Position numbers and translations under genes: made by a program. From assembly GCA_027563935.2 (NCBI GenBank), contig CM050446.2, forward strand, positions 25,919,501 to 25,983,500: DNA of 64,000 nucleotides. The letters run 5' to 3'. Below are positions 22,394-36,429 of this stretch, piece by piece. Source of the DNA: Costus lasius (lineage: Eukaryota > Streptophyta > Magnoliopsida > Zingiberales > Costaceae). How positions within the stretch are numbered: position 1 is the first letter of the stretch; each line of letters begins with the position of its first letter. The notes beneath the pieces were generated by a model. That model had not been told where the DNA came from. It saw nothing but the letters and a program-made list of their open reading frames with translations, and made no database searches.

Positions 22394-24174
22394 TGTTATG
22401 AGCAAATTTATTTTTTTTTTATAATAAACTTAACCACAACCGGCAGATCCCCTCGCGGAGATCTCAGCCCTACACTAGAGTGGCCCGCGACCAGTTAGGA
22501 TCGCGTTGCAGAAGCTGGCCCAGCACTCTACAAGTCCTCACACCACGTGCGCGAAGGGTTCGGTATGAATACCGCCCCTCGGACATGGATACAGATCTCT
22601 CAACTATGTCAAAGTGATGGAGACTCTCCAAACACTTTGCACTCACAGAAATATCCTTAGCCCGCGCTCCTTTCTCTACACAACCGAGATAGGCACCGGC
22701 GCGGCCTCAATCAATCACAAGGGGACGGTGGCGAACACCTTCGAGGGTGCCGGCGCACATGTCCGGGACTTTGCAACAAGCAAGCAATGCAGCCCCTACA
22801 AACAAGCACAGCCCGCAATACACATATGTGGGCGCAGATAACGCAAGAGAACCGTCCGAACGAAAAGCCACACGAAGTCCGGACGGCGGTAAAGTCCGTA
22901 TCCACTACACACGAGAAAACCGTCCTACTACCACTACACACGATAGATCCGGGGAGGGTTTACCCTTGTAGCGTGCCACCACTCCACGAGCCGAGCCCAC
23001 CGAGATCCTCCGAGAAGCTGCGTCGGAAAGTCCAATCGGAGACGAAGCGAGACGCGCGTATGAACCCGCGCGACGAACCCTCTCTCTCCTCCCTTCTCCC
23101 TTCTCCGCGGCTCGTGTGCGAACAGAGCCGAGTTTCCGGCTGAAACAGGGGAGGAGAGTCCTCCTCCGTCCGTCACCGTCCGGCCACCGGAGTCACGCTG
23201 GAGGGTCGGGATCTGGTCGCCGACAATAGGAGAAACCGCTGCCGGAGTATTGTCGCCGGAGAAGCCGCCGTCGACAAGAATTTGAACCCAATGGACGCGT
23301 TGCTCACGTGGAACCGAGGATCGGAAAATCCGATCCCACTCCTGCGTCTGGCTGCCGGCGCCGGAGGGGATGAGTCCCTCTTTACCTCAGGGCACCGGAA
23401 ATCGACCTGGAAGCCTCGCGCCGAAGAGTCCACGGCCGAAACCTCGTCGCCGACAGAAGATGCGAAGCTCTGTTCTCAGATCTAAACTTTCACCGTCGCC
23501 AGACCTGCCCGAGCTCTCAGGATGCTCGATCGGCAGCCTCCCCTCGACGAGGATGGAAAACCACCCTCGCCGCCACGCTAGCGTCGATCTCCGCCGCCGA
23601 ATCGCCGGAGATCTCGCGTCCACCAGGGTGAGATTAAAGCTCAACCCTGGGCTCGTCCAAGTGGATTCCACGCCCTAATTCACCGCCAAGCTGTCACGCA
23701 TCATCGGCAACCTTCCTTTCCCGGCGCGCCTCCGCCAGCTGGCCGGAATCAACGCCGGCGTCAGCGGCGCTCTCAGCGCAACGAAGAACAGGGGAAAAAT
23801 CCCTTTTCGCGCGTACGTTGCACCATGGACCGAATTGAACCGGCTGAACCGGTTCGGTTCAGCCTGGAAGATGGGTTCAGGTCCGGTTCAAGGCTGATTC
23901 GACCTCAGAATCGCCCCACAGTTGACCCTCCTCGATGCACACGCTCGCAAGCTCATGCGAGAGGGTCCGGGGTCCATGGGTCGAGTCAGAGGCCCACATC
24001 CACGTGTGAACCCACACTCCGTGGTTTGACTCGACCCTCGCCCTATGGACTTGTGTCAGCCTCAGTGACACGATCGCACACCCGAGTCATCCAACACGGC
24101 TGATGACGAGGGGTCCCACCATCGCTCCATCTCGGTGTGCTTTGGGATTTGTGCTAAATCCCGGGAGTATCACA
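22394..24174 (-). repeat. 3' LTR of element E
   Basis: 1781 bp. In + orientation it opens TGTTATGAGC and closes with GGGAGTATCACA. It includes an inverted repeat GCTGAACCG/CGGTTCAGC near 23840. It has a 23-bp insertion and other indels relative to the 5' LTR. Confidence 0.93.
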
Positions 24175-24188
24175 TACTCCCCCATCCA
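24175..24188 (-). other. Polypurine tract of element E
   Basis: On the minus strand GGATGGGGGAGTA directly precedes the 3' LTR. This is the site expected to prime plus-strand DNA synthesis. Confidence 0.85.
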
Positions 24189-24199
24189 AGTTCGTCGTC

Positions 24200-27100
24200 G
24201 CCCTCGACGACAAGCTATCCATATAGATCTTTAACTCCTCCTCAAACTGCCACAAATCAGAAGCTTTCTCCCACTTAGCTTCTTCTATGGGTGTTCCTTC
24301 CCTCTGCACAAGAAATTCCATCCGCCTATTCCTCCTATACGTCCAAGTGTTTTGTGATTCAAAATCTTTTCAATCTTTTTATCGAACTCTGCCCGAACAC
24401 TAGGAGGAGCCCGATGCCCTTGAGAGCGACTGGGGTCGGTCTCGTCGGTATGAAACTTTTTCAAAAAGCTTACATGAAAAGTCGGATGAAGCTTTAATCT
24501 GTCGGGAAGCTTCAGCCTGTAGGCTACAGAACCAACCCGTCTCAAGACCTCGAAAGGTCCCTCATATCTCTGGATAAGGCTGCGATGCGCAGTCTTGGCT
24601 GAGATCTTTCTCCACATCTGAGGTGTCAACTTTAAAAGCACAAGATCCCCAACTTCGAACTGTTCATCACGTCTACTCTGATTGGCATAATGCTGCATCC
24701 TTCTTGCAGCGTGCTCTAAGCTATCACGAGCCTCCTGGAGCACCTTGGCGTGATCTCTCGCAACCCGATAAGCTGCTGGGCTCTCACCATCGGTGTGCTG
24801 CACAACATCAGCGGGGGTGAGAGACTGTCGTCCTAACACCAACTCAAATGGTGTCTTGCCGGTCGCTGAAGACTGCTGCAAGTTGTAGGCAAACTGCGCC
24901 GTGTCAAGGAGAGACACCCAGTTGCACTGGCTTGCCGACACAAAGTGACGAAGGTATTCTTCAAGTAGTGCATTTATCCTCTTCGTCTGGCCATCGGTCT
25001 GAGGATGGTTCGCTGTAGAAAACTTTAGCTCGGAACCAAGAGTCTTGAACAAGGACATCCAGAAGTTACCAGTGAACCTGGCATCTCTGTCAGACACAAT
25101 GTCCAGAGGAAGCCCAAAAGCTTCACCACATGCTTGAAGAATAGGTCAGCCGTCTCCTTGGCTGAACAAGGCTCAGGTGCTGCGATGAACACAGAGTACT
25201 TAGAGAACCTGTCCACCACAATAAAGATAGAAGCCTTCCCTTCGACCTTCGGTAACCCAGTAATAAAATCCATGGAAACTGAAGTCCATGGTCATTCCGG
25301 AATGAGAAGAGGCTGTAACAATCCAGCTTCGCGCCTCCTATCGACTTTGTCCTGCTGGCAGATCAAGCAGGTGCGGACATAGTGATCGACATCAACTCGC
25401 ATGGAGGGCCAATAACAAGATCGGGATAATAGAATCAGCATCCTGCCCTGTCCCGGATGTCCACTCCATGCCGTGTCGTGAAGCTCTCACAATAACTCGC
25501 GTCGAAGTCCGCTAGTCGCCGGAACAAGTGGCCGACCGCCCTCGGCCATCAGAAGGTCGTCGCCCTGAAGATAGTAACGACGAACCTTGCCTTCTCGCAC
25601 GTCGGCGATCAACTGCTGGTATTTGGCGTCGAGAACAGCAGCTTGCCGAATGCGATCGAGGAGATCACCCTCAATCCTCGATATAGAAGCAAGCACCACA
25701 GTGCACATCCTGCTAAGAGCATCTGGAACCACATTGGAGCGCCCCGGTCTTTGCTCCCAGGTGAAGTCAAATTCAGCGAGGAACTCCTGCCATCTCGCTT
25801 GTTTAGGTGAAAGTTTTTTCTGCGTAGCGAAGTATGTGTTGGCGACATTATCCGTCTTCACTACGAAAGCGCTACCGAGAAGATAGATGCGCCAAACTCG
25901 AAGGCAGTGGATCACGGCGACCATCTCCTTCTCGTGAGCTGAGTAACGCTGCTCCACCGGACTTAACTTCCGGCTCTCAAATGCCACTGGGTGCCTCTCC
26001 TGTAAGAGCACTCCACCGATCGCTCTGTCAGAGGCATCGGTATGGACCTCGAAGGGCCGACTGAAGTCCGGCATACGAAGAACCGGCTCACTGGCGATCC
26101 TGCATTTTAACTCTGCAAACACAATCTGATGTCATTCTACCCATAGCCAAGGAGTCTCCTTCCTCAGGAGGTCAGAAAGAGGAGCTGCGATCTTGGAGTA
26201 ATCCAGGATAAATTTCTTGTAGAAATTCGCCACTCCTAGGAAAGATCGGAGCTCAGTAGGGGAAGTAGGTGCGGCCCACTCGACGATGGCACGCACCTTC
26301 TCAGGATCCATCTGGACAGTGCCATGGCCTACCACATGGCCCAGAAATTGGATCTCAGAAGCAGCAAAAGAGCATTTCTCCCTCTTCACATACAGGTGGT
26401 GTTCCCTCAGTCTCTGAAACACCAATCTCAGATGCTGCAAATGCTCCTCCATCGTGGTCGAGTACACCACCATATCATCAAGGTAGACGACCACAAAATC
26501 GTCTAGCAACTGTGTCAGAACATTGTTCATCAGGTGGGAGAAGGTAGCCGACGCATTGGTTAAGCCGAATGGCATAACCAAGAACTCGAAGGCGCCGTAC
26601 CGGGTGACACAGGCTGTCTTCGCCTCATCTCCCTCAGCTATACGGACCTGCCAATAGCCTGATCTCAAATCAAGCTTGGTGAAGATAGTAGCGCCCGCCA
26701 GTCTGTCAATGAGTTCCTGGATATGTGGAATTGGGTATCTATTCCTGATGGTGATTTTATTGAAGGCACGGTAGTCAACACAGAAGCGAAGACTACCGTC
26801 CTTTTTCTTTTGGAAAAGCACAGAAGAACCAAATGGAGACTTGGAGGGTTGGATGAACCTAGCTGCTAAAAGCTCATCCAACTGTTTCCTCAGCTCAACG
26901 AGCTCTGCAGGAGGCATGCGGTATAGGGGTCGGAAAGAAGGAGCTGCCCCAGGAACCAACTCAATGCGGTGATCAATCGCACGTCTGGGAGGAAGCTCCT
27001 TTGGTAGCTCAGGCGGAAGAAGATCCTGGAACTCCTCAAGTAAATTCTTCACTTCCGCTGGTACGTCGTCTGGACCTTCTACAGGGGCCGTCACCCATGT

Positions 27101-27291
27101 AGCCAGAAAGGTCCGCTCGCCCCGACGTAAGCCTGTCTCAAGAGTAGCAGCCGATATGAATGTACTCTGAGCCTTCCCTGGTCACACTGACTTATCCGAC
27201 CCAGCCAACTGTAGGCAATGAACAAAGCAGGGGTATCTCTCATCCATCACCTGGACACCCCTAAGATGGGGGACTATAGCAGCCTTCATCT
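24200..27291 (-). pseudogene. Pol of element E: RT, RNase H, integrase, chromodomain
   Basis: RT occupies 27094-26132 ([40 protein letters not shown]). A stop follows at 26132. RNase H is in 26122-25487 ([13 protein letters not shown]), ending at a TGA. Integrase then follows, with the zinc finger near 25420-25340 ([10 protein letters not shown]) and the core (MDFITGLP, VVDRFSKY). A frameshift near 25100 separates it from the second catalytic Asp (SDRDARFTG) and the DGQT motif. The GPF segment and an ILNHK linker follow. The chromodomain (EFLVQ..GTPIEEAKWEKASDLWQF) is readable at about 24320-24240 but is out of frame because of a second frameshift near 24330. Two more stops lie between protease and RT (27293-27295 and near 27183). 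The chromodomain places E among chromoviruses. Confidence 0.9.
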
Positions 27292-27292
27292 T

Positions 27293-28696
27293 TTATATCA
27301 ACTCCAAGCCGACGATGACATCATAATCATCCATCTGAACCACGCGTACATGGTTCTTACCCTTCCACTCCCCGAAGACAAGAGGAACATCATAGGATAT
27401 TCCTGCGATCTGCCGCTCCTCAGCGTTGATCGTCTTGAAGCGGTCCTGAGCAGGGGACATGCTCAGCCCTAGCCGCGTCGCCATGCCATGAGCCACAAAA
27501 ACATGAGATGCACCACTATCGATCATGGCGTGAACTCGATGTGAGTTCACCCTCATCTCCACATACATCAACTTGGTCTTCATTGTGGTGGAAGTGGTAA
27601 TGGCATTGATCACCAAAGGATTCACAGTTATTAGAGGATCCTCAGATTGGGCATCCTCCCACTGAACAATAGCTGCAAGTGTATCTCCCCGAGGACAATC
27701 ACGCATGCGATGAGGACCTCGGCAAAGAAAACACTTCAGCTGCTGCTTGGGAGCGCCCCTAGGAGGAGAACCGGCTGGTGTGGCTTTCTTCTGGCCGGTT
27801 CCTGAAGAGGTAGCTCCTCCTTTTCCATACTTCTTCTTATACCCACCCTTGGGTCCTGGAGCTGGACGCTTCCCCTTATTCCTCTGAGGGGAACGTGACT
27901 TAGATAGACCAGAGGAGATAGGGGCAGATTGCTTCCTATCCCTCAAATCCACTAAGGAATCAGCTACGGCCATAGCCTCCTTGAGAGTTAATGGGCTATG
28001 TCTCCTAACTTCCAACTGTGCCCATGTCTGCATCCTCTCTAAGAAGAAGTGCAAGCGATCATCTTCTTCCATTCGTGGTATTTCGAGCATGGCGGCAGAG
28101 TAAGCTCGAACATACTCACGAACTGTCCCCGTGTGTCTGATCTTATGCAAAGAGTCTCTAGCAGTCTTAGAAGTGTGTGTCGGCAGGAACTGGTTTTTCA
28201 GTTCAGCTTTCAACTCATCCCATGAGATGTCACGTGGCACCTCTTCTCCCGGAGGGGTCACTAAGGTACGCCACCAGAGCTTGGTGTCACCTGTCAAATA
28301 AGCTGAACACAACTGCGCTCTCTCATAATCAGGCACCTGAGCATTCCTGAAATACTGCTCCATATCCCAAAGAAAATTCTCAAGTTCCTTTGCACTGCGT
28401 ACCCCACTGAAAGTAGAGGGCTCGGGAACACGCACTCTAGTGGTCTGCGGCTGGGAACTCCCAACGCCTACGGCTGAAGTAGAAGCACGGGCAGAAGCCT
28501 ACCCCTTCAAACTAGCCACCTCCAATGCAAGTCCAGCAATGACACTGGAGAGACGTGCCAACTCAGAATCCAGGCGGGTCCCAACAGACTCGACCGCCGA
28601 CCGAAGTGCCTCGAGACGCTCCATGATCGTAGCGTCTCCATCGAAGTTCCCTATCGCAGTCTCCAAGTGGGAGATGCGCTTTGCAGCTGTAACCAT
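27293..28696 (-). pseudogene. Gag and protease of element E
   Basis: One frame from ATG 28696, interrupted by a single TAG (28499-28501) and resuming through 28435 to TAA 27293-27295. The N-terminal heptad-like segment (residues ~1-65) precedes a retrotransposon gag domain (DMEQYFRNAQVP, KLWWRTL, QFLPTHTSKTARDSL). A basic linker, a CCHC zinc knuckle (CFLCRGPHRMRDCP) and an aspartic protease (AMIDSGASHVFVA, DVIVGLELI) follow. In the related element F this continues into RT without a stop. The TAA after GLELI is therefore a lesion, not a normal gag terminus. Confidence 0.9.
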
Positions 28697-28920
28697 TGTG
28701 ATTGTGAGAAGTAACTCTGAAGTTCTACTGGTGGAATGAGATCTGATGGTCTGACCTCTGGGTGCACTGAAAATAGCTAAGCAGTGATCGGTCTGTGTCG
28801 GGACTGAGCGATCACTGAAGAGGCTGAGAGACTACGCCCCGGCGCTAGGCACCGACGTACGCACCCTCCAAATAGCGTACACCGACGTCGATATCCCTGA
28901 CAATAGACTTACACAAACTT

Positions 28921-28935
28921 AAGCTCTGATACCGG
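28921..28935 (-). other. Primer-binding site of element E
   Basis: CGGTATCAGAGCTT on the minus strand, two bases after the 5' LTR end, differs by one base from the initiator tRNA-Met complement TGGTATCAGAGC. Confidence 0.8.
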
Positions 28936-28937
28936 TT

Positions 28938-30694
28938 TGTTATGGGCAAATTTATTTTTTTTATAATAAACTTAACCACAACCGGCAGATCCCCTCGCGG
29001 AGATCTCAGCCCTACACTAGAGTGGCCCGCGACCGGTTAGGATCGCGTTGCGGAAGCTGGCCCAGTACTCTACAAGTCCTCACACCACGTGCGCGAAGGG
29101 TTCGGTATGAATACCGCCCCTCGGACACGGATACAAATCTCTCAACTGTGTCAAAGTGATGGAGACTCTCCAAACACTTTGCACTCACAGAAATATCCTT
29201 AGCCCGCGCTCCTTTCTCTACACAGCCGAGATAGGCACCGGCGCGGCCTCAATCAATCACAAGGGGCGGTGGCGAACACCTTCGAGGGTGCCAGCGCACA
29301 CGTCCGGGACTTTTCAACAAGCAAGCAATGCAGCCCCTACAAATAAGCACAGCCCGCACTACACATATGCGGGCGCAGATAACGCAAGAGAACCGTCCGG
29401 ACGACGGTAAAGTCCCTATCCACTACACACAAGAAAACCGTCCTACTACCACTACACACGATAGATCCGGGGAGGGTTTACCCTTGTAGCGTGCCACCAC
29501 TCCACGAGCCGAGCCCACCGAGATCCTCCGAGAAGCTGCGTCGGAAAGTCCGGTCGGAGACGAAGCGAGACGCGCATACGAACCCGCGCGACGAACCCTC
29601 TCTCTCCTCCCTTCTCCCTTCTCCGCGGCTCGCGTGCGAACAGAGCTGAGTTTCCTGCTGAAACAGGGGAGGAGAGTCCTCCTCCGTCCGGCCACCAGAG
29701 TCACGCTGGAGGGTCGGGATCTGGTCGCCGACGATAGGAGAAACCGCTGCCGGAGTATTGTCGCCGAAGAAGCCACCGTCGACAAGAATTTGAACCCAAT
29801 GGACGCGTTGCTCGCGTGGAACCGAGGATCGAAAAATCTGATCCCACTCCCGCGTCTGGCTGCCGGCGCCGGAGGGGATGAGTCCCTCCTTACCTCAGGG
29901 CACCGGAAATCGACCTGGAAGCCTCGCGCCGATGAGTCCACGGCCGAAACCTCGTCGCCGACGGAAGATGCGAAGCTCTGTTCTCAGATCTAAACTTTCG
30001 CCGTCGCCAGACCTGCCCGAGCTCTCAGGATGCTCGAACGGCAACCTCCCCTCGACGAGGATGGAAAACCACCCTCGCCGCCACGCTAGAGTTGATCTCC
30101 GCCGCCGAATCGCCGGAGATCTCGCGTCCACCGGGGTGAGAATAAATCTCAACCCTGGGCTCATCCAAGTGGATTCCACGCCCTAATTCGCCGCCAACCT
30201 CACCGCCAAGCTGTCACGCATCATCGGCAACCTTCCTTTCCCGGCGCGCCTCCTCCAGCTGGCCGGAATCAACGCTGGCGTCAGCGGCGCTCTCAGCGCA
30301 ACGAAGAACAGGGGAAAAATCCCTTTTCACGCGTACGTTGCACCATGGACCGAATTGAACCGGCTGAACCGGTTCGGTTCAGCCTGGAAGATTGGTTCAG
30401 GTCCGGTTCAAGGCTGATTCGACCTCAGAATCGCCCCACAGTTGACCCTCCTCGATGCACACGCTCGCAAGCTCATGCGAGAGGGTCCGGGGTCCATGGG
30501 TCGAGTCAGAAGCCCACATCCGCGTGTGAACCCACACTCCGTTGTTTGACTCGACCCTCGCCCTATGGACTTATGTCAGCCTCAGTGACACGATCGCACA
30601 CCCGAGTCGTCCAACACGGCTGATGACGAGGGGTCCCGCCATCGCTCTATCTCGGTGTGCTTTGGGATTTGTGCTAAATCCCGGGAGCATCACA
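28938..30694 (-). repeat. 5' LTR of element E
   Basis: 1757 bp, 3% diverged from the 3' LTR. In + orientation it opens TGTTATGGGC and closes GGGAGCATCACA at 30694, followed by CTTAA. Confidence 0.93.
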
Positions 30695-30699
30695 CTTAA

Positions 30700-32921
30700 T
30701 ATAGTGATTTCAATTATCATAATTCGATCTATGACACTACATAGTAAATCATTCCGGCTTTATACAAATTACTAGAATATTTATGTCAATAGATTTAAAT
30801 TCTAATAGCATATTTGTGAATTATTATATGTTCTTGAGAATATTTTGATCTAAGAGCGTGCAATAATTGGACTATCCATTTTTTGTTTATTTTCTTCACG
30901 TATTTTTTTTAAAATTTGATGTGCATTTTAGTTCAATTTATGGATTATACATAAAATTGTTGCTTGAATGCCTCTTTAATTTTTTGCATAAATTATGATT
31001 TGTATAATTTTAATTAACTAAAGAATATCCATAGCATCTTTTAATTATGATAAATTATATGGGTTTAGGATCACATTTAGTAGAATGATATTGATGGTGA
31101 TTAATTATATTTAATATAATAAAAATTATCTCACATAATATATATTATATTTTATATGATTAATTAAGATGAAATATCTTCTTATTCTTAATTTGCCCAT
31201 AGGGGTTAAGAATGGGGATATAATTTGATAGTTTTAACATAAATGACTTTGTGAATTTTTATTAAAGCTTTGCCCTAGAACAATTTTAATTGTTATTTAA
31301 TCTATGCCTAAAAAATTTATAACCTATTTTTACATTGGCAAAACATGGAGTTTGCTTCTTTGCATCATATATATATATATATGAATTTTTCTAATATACA
31401 AAATAAAATTGTTAAACTCAATAGTCATAACTATAAAATTTGGAGAGAAAATTTTTCTCGAATCAGGAAGGATAGATATTAATTATGCTATTAGTAAGGA
31501 TAAACCACTTGCATCTTTCAATACTAGTACTAGGCTGAAATTTATCTCAATCAATGGCATCATTAAAAATGAATCAATGCTTATATATATTATGAGATGA
31601 TACCATTCAAGTGCTGAAAGTTTGCAATCATTATATCCATCTCAAGGTATCATTGACAATACCCACCATTGGATGACTTCTTTGAAGTGTCGTGTCTTTA
31701 TCTTTATCGTTGACATTCGAACTGTCGAGAAGAAGATGGATTCCAATGATGTTTTGAGGAAAAATTCAGAAGAGATACCTTACATCTCCATTTAAAATTG
31801 CCTATAAAATATTAAATTTCATATACAAGAAATAAAATATTCTTAAAGCTTTTGTTTTAGTGTTTGTAATAAATAATGCAAATTTAGAATCTTAAATTAA
31901 TAAAGTTAACATCTAGTTTGAAGAAATGAAGAAGTAATTAGTTTTCGAGTTATATTTACTTTGACCCAAAAGCTTAATTCTCTAACTATAGGATATCATA
32001 TTTTTCCTTGTTTATAGTATCTTGTTAGTGTAAGGCTCAAAGTTTGTCTAAATCTTTAGCCTCACTTATAAAGATATATTCTCGTATAGAATATTACTCT
32101 AGAAGATGTGAATAGATTCATTTTTAGATTTCATTTATGAGTCTATTTTACTACTCTCTAGAAGAGTTAAAGCACATCTAGAGAGGAGGTATGAAGTTTA
32201 ATATTATGTGCATATGTTTTTATATATTATAGTTCTATTATTGTGCAATTAAATCTCTTGCAAAGACATATTCTATTACAAGACTTGAGTGTCATCATAT
32301 AAAAACCCCTAATAATTATATGTTTATTTGTCTTATTGAATTTGACTTTAGCCATTTCCTATGTCTTTTATAATACCACTATCAAAGTTGTGCTAAATCT
32401 TAATGAAAGTAGAGCTGTAATAGAGTCATCTTATAATTTCTTCATCAAATTCTTATGTGTTTGATAAGTGGAGCTGTAATAGTCATGTAAATTAGAGCTG
32501 TAATAGAGTCATCTTGTAACTCATTGGCATGGCACACTACGACCATGCCCTGACTGATCCCTTCTATTCTAACCAGTCTTCAAATGATAATAAACAGATA
32601 AGCCAAAAAAAGCTACTATGTTGAATATACTCATAATAAGAAATACAACAAACCATATAAATCATGCACATGCAATAGATAGACATTATCATGTTTCAAT
32701 GAAATTATAAGATAACAAGAAGCTGAAAGTAAAATGGACTAAAAGATAAGATAAGATGTTACTATGCTATACATGTAATTGACATCTTGTCAAAGGACAG
32801 GGAAGGATCCCTACTTGACAGACTACAGTCTAAGTGAATTCTGTGTGTCCAAGGCTCTAGACTCTAATAATCATGATTTACTAATGTAAAATAGTGTATT
32901 CAGAGCATGCTAATGATTTTG

Positions 32922-32986
<65 letters not shown>

Positions 32987-34440
32987 TATTTATTATTAAA
33001 TTATGTCATTCTGTTCATCCTAATAAATTAAGCAGATAAATAAGGTAATCTCTGAGTATAAAATATGTGTATATAATTATGTATAATTATACGAACAGCA
33101 CAACTCTAACTAGTCCTCGGCTTGTGCAGGCGTAGCTTGCACATGTAGTTAGAGAGTATTGTCAGAAGTACACTATGTCGACGATGATTGCTAGAAAGGC
33201 AGTGGGTCGTGATCACACCACGTCTGTGAGCATCAAGGACCTTGCCAGGGTTGGAAGGTTCTAATTTAGCGTGCTAACATCAGAGGTCACTGAACTCTGC
33301 TAGAGTCTCACCAAAATTCGATAGAACCTCATTAGAAGTTGCCAGAACTCACAGGAGTTCACTGGAGGTTCATCACCAACTCACCGGAGTTCAATTGTAC
33401 GTCGTAGAAGTTGTCGGAAGGAACAACACCACCAGAGTTTGTTTCTCGACGTTTTCTATAGTTTGGTAGCATGTTGTTGAACGTAGCAGCAAAGGAGGAG
33501 GACAATCTAATGGAGCGTGTTGTAGGTGGGGTGGTCTCCTTGGGCCTCTTAGACCCCTTGGACTCCTTCGGCTCCGTTACAATCGGTGTCGCAGCTCGTC
33601 GTCGGTGTCTATTTGCCGGACAAGAGAGATGGACGAGAGGAGGAGAGAAATGGGAGCAGCAATGCGATGAGCGTGTGAGGAAGACGATGGTGAGGAGAAA
33701 ATAAAACAAAGAGAGAAGGGGTCACATGTCCCAAAGTTTATTATTTTATTTTATTTTTAACCGTACAGGTGTAAGTAGAAAGCGTACACATATAACAAAA
33801 TTGACCTATTAACTTGATGAGTTAAATGACAATATGATGGTCACATTAAACCCAAGGCCTAACACTCGATAGCATGCAAGATCAGCTCAATGGCGATTCT
33901 AGCATCCTGGACAATTCTTTTCTATTAATCTTCCACCGTAGTAGGACTAAGTTTAGCTCTGGTACGATTTATTATCACCCAATTAATAACAAACTAACTT
34001 ATTAACTGGGTGAGCCTAATAACAATATGATTTAATTTAAAATACTTAGGCCAAAGTTAATAACATTAAGTTAAGTCATATATACAATATTATTATTTCT
34101 CTAACTTTTCTCATGTGAGACTAAACAAGGTATCTAAACTTACCTTAATTAAACTTCACTTTTGATTAAAAATATAAATTAAATTATAATATATTTAATT
34201 CTTAAAAATTAAAAATATATATAATCGAGTTTAAATATATGGAACCCTAAGGTGCTACTTGAGTCCTATTAAAACTAGATTCAAATAGTAATTATAATGT
34301 TTATATATGCTCTAAACCTATTTAATAATTATTCTGAATCCTAATTAATCAGATATGTTAGTAAAACATCCCCACTAATGTCTTACCCGAATGCCATCCT
34401 AGCGGGCTTAAGAAAAATTAATCTCAACCGTACAGATTGC
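30700..34440. other. AT-rich intergenic DNA between element E and the ubiquitin gene
   Basis: No gene I can support. Around 31380-31620 a weak copia-gag-like reading exists. At 32405-32520 a phrase AGAGCTGTAATAGAGTCATC recurs three times. 33120-33720 looks like transposon-derived noncoding DNA with GCCGGAGTTC-like words. 34030-34430 is AT-rich promoter-distal sequence. Confidence 0.5.
32923..32980 (+). repeat. (ATT)n microsatellite
   Basis: About 19 uninterrupted trinucleotide units, followed by TTTATTTATTATTAAA. Confidence 0.97.
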
Positions 34441-34465
34441 TCCTGTGACGACGCCTTCCTATCGC

Positions 34466-34500
34466 TATAAATGGCTTGTGCCGCTCGCTTCGAAACCCTA
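34466..34500 (+). promoter_or_regulatory. TATA box and telo-box of the ubiquitin-S27a gene
   Basis: TATAAAT at 34466-34472 lies 128 nt upstream of the start codon. AAACCCTA at 34493-34500 is the telo-box found near the start of many plant ribosomal-protein genes, consistent with growth-linked expression. Confidence 0.65.
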
Positions 34501-34566
34501 GTGTCCATTGTGGTCGTCTTAACTGGCGCCGCGCAGCCGACGGAACGCACCACCAGGCAGCACTAG

Positions 34567-35073
<507 letters not shown>

Positions 35074-35918
35074 TGAAGCCTACCCTTGTGTCTTTGTTTT
35101 TGCTACCGATTCGTTTCATCTTTAATACTCGTGTTTTAGTAGGATAAATTTTGCTTAAAGACTGCTTCTTTCTACGGATTATCCTTGTTATCAAGGAGTT
35201 TAGTGCAGTTGAATAACATTGTTCAATGCTATCACAATTGGCCACTCACCTCCTGGTTTCAGTGTTTTGTATCGTTCCATTATTTGAAGCATGAACAGCT
35301 AATGAATATTTGATCTTTTCTTACGACTGACTGCTTTGTTTATGTTTGGGCACTCACTTCTAATTACCTCTGCAACTGCTGACTACTTTCTGTTAGACTT
35401 GAAGTCTTACTATGATCTGAATTGTTTTTGCTTGGGACATTTTCTTTATCTCCTTGATCATGGTTAATAATATTGAATGGTTGCACGACTTGGTTGTTTA
35501 TCAGAAACCCGAGAGATGAATCTGTTGTTTGAAAACGCTTATTTTGACCAACAATGCTTGATAGTAGCAAAATCGTCTATGGGTTTCATTTAGCAGTAGA
35601 AAAACCTTATGTTCCGTCTACTTTTCCGATCATAAAAGGAATTCGAGTTATGTACTCAAATATGAAGACAGTAAACACCTGACTGTCTCATGAAACGCTT
35701 TCAATGTTAACGTCCATCTCGGCTGCTAAGATCACGGGATCAAGGGGTGCATTTTTTAAGCTGAATGGGTGCTTAACATAGAATTTCCTTCGAAGGATAT
35801 AAGGAAAGATTGACTAGATTAGTATTTTATCCATTATTTTCATGAAGGGGAAAATAGAGGTGAGGAAAATTGGAGTGGGCAAAAAGTTGATTTTTTTCCT
35901 CGTCGATCGTCCTCTCAA
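35074..35918. other. 3' flank of the ubiquitin-S27a gene
   Basis: The T-rich beginning (35090-35160) is a plausible 3' UTR. The rest shows no gene. Confidence 0.5.
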
Positions 35919-36170
35919 ATGGGGAAAAGTAAGTCACGGACAATACAGTCGCTCGCTCTCTCTCCTTGCACATTAGCTGCTGGACCACCTCCTTGCCACT
36001 CTAGTCTCTCACTCTCTTTGCCGTTAGTAGAGGCTTCGTTCGGCGGAAGCTTCGACCTCACTCTCCAACCGCTTGCCCTTCTCGCCTGTCAATCACTCGC
36101 CCTCTTCGTCGTCAGTCGGGTCTTCGTTTGGCAGATGCTTCAATCTCTTCGCTCTCCAATCGCTTTCCCT

Positions 36171-36332
36171 CTTGCTGCTCGCCCTCCTCACCCTCGGCTG
36201 CTTGCCCTCCTCGATAATTCAGCCACTTGCCCGTTGCTCTCTAGCCACTTTCTTGCCGCTCGACCTCCTCACCCTCCGCTGCTTGCCCTCCTCGACAACT
36301 CAGCCACTTGCCCGTTGCTCTCTAGCCACTTT
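36171..36332 (+). repeat. 81-bp tandem repeat, two copies
   Basis: 36171-36251 and 36252-36332 are about 95% identical. The unit is 27 codons long and lies in an open frame (35919-36425), but that frame is CT-rich and low in complexity and does not look like a gene. Confidence 0.85.
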
Positions 36333-36429
36333 TATGTGAACAAAATTTTCTCTCTTTTATTTTTCCTCTACCTCCAAAAATCCCTCCTCTCAGTTTTCTG
36401 TCCTGTAAGAGTTTCTAGGGGTTAAATCA

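Larger units (their letters stand above)
22389..30699 (-). mobile_element. Element E: complete but inactive chromovirus (Ty3/gypsy)
   Basis: A full-length LTR retrotransposon on the minus strand. Target duplications CTTAA lie at 22389-22393 and 30695-30699. LTRs are 28938-30694 (5') and 22394-24174 (3'), with a primer site beside the first and a polypurine tract beside the second. I counted about 55 substitutions plus several indels between the LTRs, about 3%. At a rate often used for rice LTRs (1.3e-8 per site per year) that is of the order of one million years (inference). Gag-Pol carries several stops and frameshifts, so E cannot move unaided. Confidence 0.93.

Noticed and set aside
31405..31600. 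Copia gag-like peptide
   Set aside because: Only a loose resemblance over about 40 residues. Too weak to annotate.
33359..33709. 116-codon minus-strand frame
   Set aside because: No recognisable domain and repeat-like surroundings. Likely chance.
35919..36425. 168-codon open frame on the + strand
   Set aside because: CT-rich low-complexity sequence with an 81-bp internal repeat, no domain, and no splice or promoter evidence.
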